A stretch of 7,070 nucleotides of DNA from Sulfuricellaceae bacterium (GCA_019911985.1 JAIOJO010000415.1:1-7070); one strand, 5' to 3'. Shown: positions 1 through 5,908, numbered from the stretch's first letter. Notes: generated by a model not told the origin, from the sequence alone. Numbers and translations: made by a program.

Positions 1-1593
1 GGTATTCTGACCGTTATCGATGGCAATAAAATTCATCCGGAATATTCGGCCTATTTGGAGACGATTTTCGAGACGAAAGATATCGTTGGCCGTGACTTGA
101 TAGATCTTGTGTTTGCCGATACCAATCTCGGGGCCGACGCGCTGTCGCAGATAGAGGCTGTTGCCGGTGCATGTATCGGTGAGGATGTCATGAACTTCGA
201 ATTCAATCAGCATCTTTTGGTGGGCGAGATTGAAAAGAAAATGCCGGATGGTGGCGTGAAAATTCTTGACCTGAGCTGGTCGCCGATCACCGACGATTCG
301 AGCAACATTGTTCGCGTGATGCTTTGCGTGCGCGATGTGACTGAAATCCGCAAGCTGGCGGCCGAGGCGAATAAGCAGAAACGGGAACTGGAAATCATCG
401 GAGAAATACTCTCCGTCAGCCATGAGAAGTTCCACGAATTCATTACGACGGCGATCAAATTCATCGATGAAAACGAATGTTTGATTCGCGATAACCCGGA
501 ATGCAATGCCGGAACCGTTAACCAGTTGTTCCGCAACATGCACACGATCAAGGGCAACGCGCGTACTTACGGTCTTCTCAATCTGACCAATATCGTTCAT
601 GAAGCGGAGCAATCGTACGACGAATTACGCAAGCCGCAATCGGTCATTGCGTGGGATCAAGCCATGCTTATGGAAGAGTTGCTGGCGGTAAGGGATGCGG
701 TAGAGCACTACGCGAGGATTAACGAGGTGAGTTTGGGTCGGAAGGGGCCGGGGCGCCGATCCGGTATTGAGCACTTCCTGATGGTGGATAAGAAAAAAAT
801 TAAGGAAACCCTGCATCTTCTGGAAAACGTCAACGCAGGCAATATTCATGAATTGGTCGCAGCCCGCGATGCGGTAAGCAAGACCTTGCGCCTGTTAGGC
901 ACCGAACGCATCATCGAAACGCTAGAGGGGGTTTTTAATTCATTGCCGTCACTGGCCAAAGAACTGCATAAGCTGCCCCCGATTATCAATATCGAAGACA
1001 ACGGCTATGTTGTTCGCACCGAGGCCAGCGGCCTGATTAAGAATGTGTTCATGCACCTGGTTCGAAACTCGATTGATCATGGCCTGGAGACCCCTGAAGA
1101 GCGTTTGGCGCAGAACAAACCGGCGGCAGGTCAGATCAAGCTCAAGTTAAGCGTTGAAGACGGCATGTTGCAAATCAAGCTGAGGGATGATGGCCGTGGG
1201 CTTGCATTGGCCCGAGTCGGTCGGTTGGCCGTCGACAAAGAGCTCATCGGCTCCCAAGAGCAACTGAGCGACGAAGAAATAGCAAATCTTATATTCCGCC
1301 CGGGTTTTTCCACGGCCGAAAAAACGACGGAAGTGTCAGGGCGAGGTGTCGGCATGGACGCCGTGCAGGATTTCGTCAAGCGGGAAAAGGGCAAGATCGA
1401 AATACGGTTTACCGATGACATGGCCGGCGCCGCTTTCCGCCAATTCGAAACCGTTGTGAGTTTGCCGGCCAGCTTTGCCGAGAGCACCGATGATTTCGAT
1501 TTCTCCTCCAGCGTTGATGTGAACAATGAGGAAGAGGAAATCGATTCGATTGGAAAAATCGGAAATTCTGAGCGGCCTGGAAAACAAGCGTAG
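1..1593 (+). CDS. CheA-like PAS-Hpt-histidine kinase (5' partial)
   Basis: The frame is open from base 1, so the gene begins upstream; the TTG at 55 is not a credible start. Numbering codons from base 1, residues about 1-118 look like a PAS sensor domain ending in the typical VRDVTEIRKL linker. An Hpt domain follows, with the phosphoacceptor His181 in HTIKGNAR. A CheA-type ATPase domain comes next: N box HLVRNSIDHG at 352-361, G1 DDGRG at 396-400, then FRPGFST and G2 GRGVGMD at 447-453. The protein stops about 50 residues after the ATPase core in an acidic tail (NEEEEIDSIG), so the CheW-like P5 domain of ordinary CheA is absent. By family knowledge it should autophosphorylate on His181 and pass phosphate to an Asp on a receiver; the CheY-like protein at 2764 is the obvious partner. 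Predicted cytosolic. Domain identity is confident; the stimulus is unknown. Confidence 0.93.
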   Translation, partial: GILTVIDGNKIHPEYSAYLETIFETKDIVGRDLIDLVFADTNLGADALSQIEAVAGACIGEDVMNFEFNQHLLVGEIEKKMPDGGVKILDLSWSPITDDSSNIVRVMLCVRDVTEIRKLAAEANKQKRELEIIGEILSVSHEKFHEFITTAIKFIDENECLIRDNPECNAGTVNQLFRNMHTIKGNARTYGLLNLTNIVHEAEQSYDELRKPQSVIAWDQAMLMEELLAVRDAVEHYARINEVSLGRKGPGRRSGIEHFLMVDKKKIKETLHLLENVNAGNIHELVAARDAVSKTLRLLGTERIIETLEGVFNSLPSLAKELHKLPPIINIEDNGYVVRTEASGLIKNVFMHLVRNSIDHGLETPEERLAQNKPAAGQIKLKLSVEDGMLQIKLRDDGRGLALARVGRLAVDKELIGSQEQLSDEEIANLIFRPGFSTAEKTTEVSGRGVGMDAVQDFVKREKGKIEIRFTDDMAGAAFRQFETVVSLPASFAESTDDFDFSSSVDVNNEEEEIDSIGKIGNSERPGKQA

Positions 1594-1726
1594 CGCCAAA
1601 TTATTTACGGACAAGCTCTTAGTCCTTAGGCAAAAGGATTGTTCGGGAAGTGCCTGCTTGGTTTGCTTAGATGAGGCAATTGCTTCCCGCCGGGATTTGA
1701 CTGCCCTTGAGGCGGCTAGGCTATAA
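1526..1726 (+). CDS. doubtful 66-residue ORF overlapping and following the kinase end
   Basis: A +2 frame opens with an ATG inside the last codons of the kinase and runs 133 bp past the kinase stop, ending just before the next gene. Its later part (DKLLVLRQKDCSGSACLVCL, then DEAIASRRDLTALEAARL) reads like plausible protein, but no Shine-Dalgarno sequence precedes the ATG. It could be chance, a small overlapping gene, or the remnant of a longer kinase C-terminus lost through a frameshift near 1560-1593. I do not recognise a family. Confidence 0.15.
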   Translation: MRKRKSIRLEKSEILSGLENKRSAKLFTDKLLVLRQKDCSGSACLVCLDEAIASRRDLTALEAARL

Positions 1727-1727
1727 A
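1697..1727 (+). promoter_or_regulatory. candidate sigma70 promoter before the REC-CheX gene
   Basis: TTGACT (1697-1702) and TATAAA (1722-1727) are good -35 and -10 matches. The spacer of 19 bp is 2 bp longer than ideal. It lies 24 bp upstream of the ATG at 1751, which is preceded by the SD-like AGGGTGA at 1740-1746. If real, the downstream genes can be transcribed independently of the kinase. Confidence 0.3.
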
Positions 1728-1963
1728 TATCTCTACTGTAGGGTGAATTCATGAGTGGAAACCGCGTATTAATTAGTAAGATTCTTGTGCTGGACGATGG
1801 AATCGCCCACTTTGATAGTTTGAAACTGTTATGCGAGGAATACGGACTCGTCGGTATCAAACCGCAGCAAGTGGGCGCAGAGGCCGTAATGGCTATTCTG
1901 AAATCCAATGTGGATTTAGGGTGAATCCTGCTGTACGAGAATTACGGTGGAACTGGAAAAGGG

Positions 1964-2725
1964 TTGGAGTTGGCACAAGAAATTCACGGTTCGCGGCCTG
2001 AGTTGCCGATTTTTTTGCGGCGGGATCGATTGGCCAGTGTTGCCGGATTGGGCGAAAAGGAAGCGGCGATGTTTCGTTGCGCCTATGTGCTAGACGATCT
2101 CCAGATGCTTCGCGCAACTCTTGATGCGTCGATTTTCAATCGCATCTACCCCAACGATCTTGTGCGTGGAATTAGCGAATTGACGCGCGCATCGTTGGAG
2201 TATCTGTTCCGCAACTGCGATATCGACGTTGAAACTCCGTATCTCGTTAAGGACCGCATAATTTACGGCGAGGTATTCTCGATGATCGCCATTGAGAGTA
2301 ACTGGTGCCGCGGCTATATGATGTTGCAAGCCTCGGAGGACGCCGTATTGAGTTTGATTCCTCAGGAAGCGGGCAACGAGAGCGACGCGAAGAACTTTAG
2401 AGAGCTCAACAATGTGTTGGGCGAAGCGACCAATATGATTTGGGGTTCGTTCAAGAACCGCTATGTTGGACCGAATGAAGAGATGAGAAGCGTAATGCAG
2501 ACGCAAGTGCCTATCATCATCAACCACCATAGACGCTATATATCTTTTGGTTCCGAGGACCCGCAGCTTTGTTTTAAATACACATTGCGTGAACGCAGTG
2601 GCAGTAAGGCACCCGTGCCTATCTATCAGCGATTCGTTTTTAACCTAAGCTGGTCTCCGGAAGAGTTCAAGGAAAATGCCACGGTAGAGTCTTTGGTGGA
2701 AGCCGGCGAGCTTGATCTTTTCTAA
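1964..2725 (+). CDS. CheX-like phosphatase domain downstream of the TGA
   Basis: This is the intact part of the interrupted fusion. From a TTG at 1964 it would be 253 residues; from the ATG at 2069, which has a better ribosome site, 218 residues. The first 45 or so residues are the tail of the receiver. The rest is CheX/CheC-like, with NVLGEATN at residues 150-157 and Pro183. This resembles the D/S-xxx-E-xx-N...P active-site motif of CheC/CheX/FliY phosphatases, with Asn150 in place of Asp/Ser and the catalytic-type Glu154 and Asn157 retained. The family removes phosphate from CheY-P; the receiver encoded 38 bp downstream is the likely substrate. The protein ends in EAGELDLF, nearly the same as the end of the other CheX protein in the cluster. 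No membrane segment or signal peptide is seen, so it is probably cytosolic. Which start is used is uncertain. Confidence 0.7.
   Translation: MELAQEIHGSRPELPIFLRRDRLASVAGLGEKEAAMFRCAYVLDDLQMLRATLDASIFNRIYPNDLVRGISELTRASLEYLFRNCDIDVETPYLVKDRIIYGEVFSMIAIESNWCRGYMMLQASEDAVLSLIPQEAGNESDAKNFRELNNVLGEATNMIWGSFKNRYVGPNEEMRSVMQTQVPIIINHHRRYISFGSEDPQLCFKYTLRERSGSKAPVPIYQRFVFNLSWSPEEFKENATVESLVEAGELDLF
2057..2071 (+). promoter_or_regulatory. internal ribosome binding site and ATG inside the interrupted fusion
   Basis: AAGGA at 2057-2061 sits 7 nt before an in-frame ATG at 2069-2071. This is the best-placed ribosome site after the premature TGA. Starting here would yield a CheX-like protein free of most of the receiver remnant. 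Confidence 0.35.
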
Positions 2726-2763
2726 TGCCTTAACCGATTAATCAGACAAGGAAATATACTCAA

Positions 2764-3129
2764 ATGGCACAAATATTAGTGGTTGACGATTCAAGCACGG
2801 TACGCAACGAAGTATGCGATTTCCTCAAGGCGAATGGCCTGGCGGTCGCGTCTGCTGTGGATGGCAAGGATGGGCTGGACAAGTTGAAGTCCGATTCGGC
2901 TATCAAGCTCGTAATTAGCGACGTTAACATGCCCAACATGGATGGCTTGACGATGGCTGAAAAAATCAGGAGCGACTTAAAAAACACGACTATCGACATC
3001 ATTATGCTTACTACGGAAAACAGTCCGGCGATGAAGGACCGTGGCAAAGCTGCCGGTATAAAAGGTTGGATTGTTAAACCGTTTAACGGTGCGGCGGTTA
3101 TCGGTTCCGTAAAGAAGCTAGTGAGTTGA
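2764..3129 (+). CDS. CheY-like single-domain response regulator
   Basis: This 121-residue protein is a complete receiver domain and nothing else. All key residues are visible: acidic pair Asp8/Asp9 in ILVVDDSSTVR, phosphoacceptor Asp53 in VISDVNMPNMDG, Thr83 in IIMLTTEN, and Lys105 in WIVKPF. The ATG is set by AAGGAA at 2748-2753, 10 nt upstream. It is expected to take phosphate from the kinase His181, then act through binding partners rather than DNA, since it has no output domain. Two CheX-type phosphatases flank it in the cluster and are natural candidates to dephosphorylate it. The local target, whether flagellar motor, pilus or another output, cannot be told from this window. Confidence 0.95.
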   Translation: MAQILVVDDSSTVRNEVCDFLKANGLAVASAVDGKDGLDKLKSDSAIKLVISDVNMPNMDGLTMAEKIRSDLKNTTIDIIMLTTENSPAMKDRGKAAGIKGWIVKPFNGAAVIGSVKKLVS

Positions 3130-3235
3130 GCGTGGGTTCGATTCGGATGAGGTTCATCTGGACAATTGGATGTGGGCGAAACGCCGATGTTGTATAAATT
3201 TTTGATTTTCATGTGTTCTTGGGCGTAATTTAAAG

Positions 3236-4024
3236 ATGAGTTTATCGTTTAGTTCGCTGATAGTGTTCATATCGGGAATTGCGCTGGGCGTGTTGCTTTT
3301 GACGCTGAAATTATATTCGGAACGAAAGGCCAATCAATCCAAGTTAGAGGAGCGCGACAAGATAATTTCTGAGTTGTCTCGCCGTACCCCAGTTGAAGAG
3401 GCGGAAGCGCGCTTTGCGCTCTTGCAGGCTGAGATCGATGATCTTCGCGAGGAACGGGAAGATCGAGATGCGGCGCACGAGAAGGAGTTGGCCGACGCAG
3501 CCCAGCAGGCCATGTTGGAGCGCGATGAAATCCACTCCAAGTTGAGCAAAGATTATGATTCGAGAGTATCGGCTTTACGGCAAACGCTGGCGAATGATTA
3601 CACTTCTCTTAAGAACGAGATCAATGGCTTGCTTGGGGTCGTTAAAACCGTCGAGCGTTGGCATGACGAGATGCAAGCCATCCTGGCCAATAATCGGGAT
3701 ATAAAAAAGCAAAACGAGGATTTTGCCCGAGTTGTAAAGAATGTCGTGATGCTTGCGCTCAATGCGGCGATTGAGGCCGCCCGCGCTGGGGAACATGGGC
3801 GCGGTTTCGCTGTCGTTGCGGATGGAGTAAGGGAGTTAGCCACGTCATCGGAACGCTTGGCTCACAACTTCCAAAACAATCTGATAAAAAACGATCTCGT
3901 TACTACGACTACCTTTCAGGACATGCAGGCGAGCAGCAACATGATTCGAACAATTGTGTCCGGCTTGCTGGCCACCTCGGATAAGATTCAGCTGCTTATC
4001 GTGTCTGAAGATTTGACTGCATGA
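3236..4024 (+). CDS. short membrane-anchored methyl-accepting chemotaxis-like protein
   Basis: This 262-residue protein has one N-terminal hydrophobic segment (about residues 6-27, LIVFISGIALGVLLLTLKLY) and then a long charged region rich in Glu, Lys and Arg (about 28-150) that should form a coiled coil. The signature hairpin tip of the MCP signalling domain lies at about 166-206, with ALNAAIEAARAGEHGRGFAV followed by VADGVRELA. In ordinary MCPs this tip binds CheA and CheW. There is no second membrane segment, periplasmic sensor domain or HAMP domain, and the whole protein is about half the usual MCP length. The usual Glu of VADEVR is Gly197. The start has only a weak SD (TAAAG). Its stop overlaps the next start (ATGA), so the two are probably translated together. 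It likely serves as a membrane scaffold or internal sensor for the kinase of this cluster. Confidence 0.88.
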   Translation: MSLSFSSLIVFISGIALGVLLLTLKLYSERKANQSKLEERDKIISELSRRTPVEEAEARFALLQAEIDDLREEREDRDAAHEKELADAAQQAMLERDEIHSKLSKDYDSRVSALRQTLANDYTSLKNEINGLLGVVKTVERWHDEMQAILANNRDIKKQNEDFARVVKNVVMLALNAAIEAARAGEHGRGFAVVADGVRELATSSERLAHNFQNNLIKNDLVTTTTFQDMQASSNMIRTIVSGLLATSDKIQLLIVSEDLTA

Positions 4025-4596
4025 TTACGGCTAGCGCGCTCTCATCTATCGAATGGCTGTTTGATAAATCCGTACGCGAAAATAGCTGCGTGGGTCCGGA
4101 AGATAGTTGCGAAGTTATAAGCCAGCCGGATGCAGGTTCAATGACTAAGCATTTGAATCGTAAGCTGGTTGTCCTCAATTTATCCTCTTACATTTTTCGC
4201 ATTGTCGCTCTTATCGAATTTAACTCGGATGTTTCGATGGTGGAGCATATGGCAAAAATAGCGCGAAGCCCGGACAAAAAACTGGAAGATCAAACTTTGC
4301 TGGATGCCTATGCGGAGTTCCTCAATATGATATGCGGCACGGTCAATCGGAGGCTATGCGCCGAGTTCGGGCATGTGGGAATGTCGACTCCATTTTTTCT
4401 TGACAGTGCCTGCGTGAGCTATTTATCTATACTCAACCCTACGGCGGTTAAGTCTTTCGATTTCCTTATCAATGGCTTGGCGCGATTCAAGCTTACCGCC
4501 TGCATTTGTGTGGCGAAAGATAAAACGCTGGACTTTGCTATTGACCAGTCCGATGATCCAGAAGCGGCGGCTTCCGGTGAGCTGGAATTCTTTTGA
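4021..4596 (+). CDS. CheX/CheC-family CheY-P phosphatase-like protein
   Basis: This 191-residue protein carries DAYAEFLN at residues 95-102 and a Pro at 124. That matches the D/S-xxx-E-xx-N...P motif of CheC, CheX and FliY phosphatases, with the catalytic-type Glu99 and Asn102 present. It has a single copy of the motif, as in CheX; CheC usually has two. Its ATG overlaps the TGA of the MCP-like gene (ATGA at 4021-4024), which implies translational coupling. No good SD is needed or clearly seen. It should act in the cytosol on phosphorylated receiver, most likely the protein encoded at 2764. It ends in ASGELEFF, matching the GELDLF end of the other CheX-like protein. The family is clear from the motif and context; the exact subfamily name is not assured. 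Confidence 0.82.
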   Translation: MITASALSSIEWLFDKSVRENSCVGPEDSCEVISQPDAGSMTKHLNRKLVVLNLSSYIFRIVALIEFNSDVSMVEHMAKIARSPDKKLEDQTLLDAYAEFLNMICGTVNRRLCAEFGHVGMSTPFFLDSACVSYLSILNPTAVKSFDFLINGLARFKLTACICVAKDKTLDFAIDQSDDPEAAASGELEFF

Positions 4597-4773
4597 GCTC
4601 GAACCGCTTTTTCGGGTATCTAGCGAGGGGGGGCGTCTGGGCAGGTTCAAGATGGGCGAGACGATGGATTCTAGCCCGATGGTGGCGTGTAGCATGAAAA
4701 CCCGAGTTTCTTGCCCATGACCGTATAGGATTCGGAGCGAAATCGTCCGGCTGGGCTTTTCTTCCGCGCGCCC

Positions 4774-5310
4774 CTATTTCATATGTGAAGGCAGCTTGAT
4801 CGTTTCGCCGTCGACCTTGAAAACGCCTTCTCCGAGGTGGTGGATCGTCCTCGGATCTGTAATCGAGGAGTCGAACCATGCCTTGAGCACTTCAAGCACA
4901 AAGAAGTTGTACTTGTTTACCAGACGGGTATCCGCAACTTTGCATTCTAGGTTGGCATAGCATTCGTCGATGAGCGGCGCTTGCACGCACGAGGCGGCTA
5001 TTGGCGTGAGTCCTAGGGATGCGAATTTATCGGTGTCCCGCCCGGAAACATTGCCGCATTTCACCACTTTTTCCGCCAGTTCCACCGTCGGGATGTTGAT
5101 CACGCATTCCCGAGTCGTCTTCAGAATATTGAATGAGTAATTCCGGTTGCTGACTACGCAGCCCACCAGCGGCGGTTCGAATTCCAGCATGGTGTGCCAC
5201 GATAGAGTCATGATATTGGGCCTCCCCTTGCGGGCTGTGCTGAGCATCACCACCGGCCCCGGTTCCAGCAGGCCGTACACCTTGGATAAGGGAAAGGGAC
5301 TTTTCGTCAT
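4774..5310 (-). CDS. flavin reductase-like FMN-binding split-barrel protein
   Basis: This 178-residue minus-strand gene has the look of the flavin reductase domain family (split barrel, FMN-binding): PVVMLSTARKGRPNIMTLSW near residues 20-39, PPLVGCVVSNRNYSFNILKT near 46-65, and RECVINIPT. Members bind FMN and reduce it with NAD(P)H, or act as flavoredoxin-type electron carriers; which applies here cannot be told from sequence alone. The start is firm: a full GGAGGT Shine-Dalgarno sequence (complement of 5317-5322) lies 6 nt before the ATG. There is no signal peptide, so it is probably cytosolic. It converges on the chemosensory cluster with a 177-bp gap and is probably unrelated to it. Its upstream region is only 67 bp long before the foldback element begins. 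Confidence 0.85.
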   Translation of the reverse strand: MTKSPFPLSKVYGLLEPGPVVMLSTARKGRPNIMTLSWHTMLEFEPPLVGCVVSNRNYSFNILKTTRECVINIPTVELAEKVVKCGNVSGRDTDKFASLGLTPIAASCVQAPLIDECYANLECKVADTRLVNKYNFFVLEVLKAWFDSSITDPRTIHHLGEGVFKVDGETIKLPSHMK

Positions 5311-5377
5311 CGCAGCACCTCCAATAACTCGTTTCGATGTCAGCCGCTATTGCGTCAAGTGTAATTCTAGCCCTTAT

Positions 5378-5407
5378 TTAAGGAGCCTCTGATCAAGTCG
5401 CACGGGG
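5378..5407 (+). repeat. left 30-bp terminal inverted repeat
   Basis: It begins TTAAGGAGCCTCTGATCAAG and is an exact reverse complement of 5567-5596. Pairing also resumes after a 1-nt offset (TCGCG). Confidence 0.9.
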
Positions 5408-5566
5408 TCGCGACGGGGGTTTTGCGGGATGCCGAGCGACACCGCCCGGCGCCCGCAAAACCCCGTCCCGTGAGGGTTGTGTCAAAAGCCGGCGTCTGCT
5501 GCGTTGCGCTCCTTGGCCTCGTAGGCTCGCTACGACCGGCGTCGCCGGCTTTTGACGCAACGCGAT

Positions 5567-5596
5567 CCCCGTGCGACTTGATCAGAGGCTCCTTAA
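5567..5596 (-). repeat. right 30-bp terminal inverted repeat
   Basis: It is the exact reverse complement of 5378-5407. It contains the TAA stop codon (complement of 5593-5595) of the minus-strand gene that abuts the element. Confidence 0.9.
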
Positions 5597-5865
5597 CCCT
5601 GATTTTCCTTAGGCGGCCTTTTGCGCGGCTTTTTGAATGGTTTCTTGTGTTGTGTGTTGACACCGGCGTCGGGTTTTGGGCGATTGGGCGGGGCGCCGGC
5701 ATTCCGTCGAGCGTTTGGTGCATGGCTTTCCGTTCGGTTCACGGAGGCCAGTGCAATCTCCAGTTCGTTGATTTCATCCCACTGGGCATCGGTTCGCAGC
5801 CGTTCCGGGATGGCCAGAAGTTCTTGCAGGCGCCGTCGAGGAGGAGTCGATTGTTGTTCATTCAT
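5593..5865 (-). CDS. hypothetical protein with helical N-terminus and basic Pro/Lys-rich tail
   Basis: This is a 90-residue protein of unknown function. Residues about 9-40 (RRLQELLAIPERLRTDAQWD, then EINELEIALA) look like a compact helical module. From about residue 45 the sequence turns low-complexity and basic, with many Pro, Lys, Arg and Asn, ending KPFKKPRKRPPKENQG; this part is probably disordered and could bind nucleic acid or ribosomes (inference). No clear SD precedes the ATG. It lies 43 bp downstream of the DUF3820 gene on the same strand and may share a transcript. Its TAA stop falls in the outermost bases of the foldback element. Confidence 0.6.
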   Translation of the reverse strand: MNEQQSTPPRRRLQELLAIPERLRTDAQWDEINELEIALASVNRTESHAPNARRNAGAPPNRPKPDAGVNTQHKKPFKKPRKRPPKENQG

Positions 5866-5908
5866 AATGGTATTGTCCCAAAATCACCTCAAGTCTGATC
5901 TGAGTGAT

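Larger units (their letters stand above)
1751..2725 (+). pseudogene. receiver-CheX fusion gene interrupted by in-frame TGA
   Basis: An ATG at 1751 with SD AGGGTGA (1740-1746) opens a frame that meets TGA at 1922-1924 after 57 codons. The same frame then continues open to 2725 with no change of register, which points to a nonsense mutation rather than a frameshift. The N-terminal piece is the first half of a receiver fold (ILVLDDGIAHFDSLKLL). Its second half (GLELAQEIHGSRPELPIFLR) lies after the TGA. The receiver is degenerate: the acidic pair D15/D16 is kept, but no Asp stands at the expected phosphoacceptor position (the text reads ILLYENYGG), and the conserved Thr and Lys of a working receiver are not evident. 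The C-terminal half is a CheX-like domain. Without the stop the product would be about 324 residues. Readthrough, reinitiation or sequencing error are alternatives to true inactivation. Confidence 0.7.
5378..5596. mobile_element. 219-bp MITE-like foldback element, non-autonomous
   Basis: The element is bounded by perfect 30-bp terminal inverted repeats (5378-5407 and 5567-5596). Inside are two more inverted repeats: 5412-5428 with 5452-5467 (16 bp plus one bulged G), and 5476-5494 with 5543-5561 (18 of 19 bp). The loop of the second holds a small stem CGTAG/CTACG at 5520-5534. A single strand could therefore fold into a multi-arm structure. It encodes no convincing protein. The outermost 4 bp at each end are TTAA. 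Because TTAA is its own complement, it may be either the end of the repeat or a 4-bp target duplication around a 211-bp element starting GGAGCCTCTGATC. Mobilisation by a transposase encoded elsewhere is an inference. Confidence 0.8.

Noticed and set aside
1922..1960. Selenocysteine insertion at the in-frame TGA
   Set aside because: I see no convincing stem-loop of the bacterial SECIS type directly after the TGA, and a receiver domain has no reason for Sec at this place.
1751..1963. Frameshift as the cause of the split receiver
   Set aside because: The reading register before and after the TGA is the same, so a point nonsense change explains it without insertion or deletion.
3143..3198. Promoter before the mini-MCP gene (TATAAA at 3193-3198)
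   Set aside because: The nearest -35-like sequence (TTGGAT, 3166-3171) is 21 bp away, too far for a credible sigma70 site.
4627..4633. Run of seven G residues as a phase-variation tract
   Set aside because: It is non-coding, between convergent gene ends, with no promoter to modulate.
4538..4879. 113-residue minus-strand ORF in the convergent gap
   Set aside because: It overlaps both the CheX end and the flavin reductase end in other frames, and its composition is Arg/Pro-rich as expected of a shadow frame.
5378..5596. CRISPR array or integron attC site
   Set aside because: There are no direct repeats with regular spacers and no attC-type core ends; the structure is inverted repeats throughout.
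5422..5898. 158-residue + strand ORF across the foldback element and the 5593-5865 gene
   Set aside because: It begins inside the non-coding repeat and reads antisense to a better-supported gene; it is a by-product of GC-rich stems.
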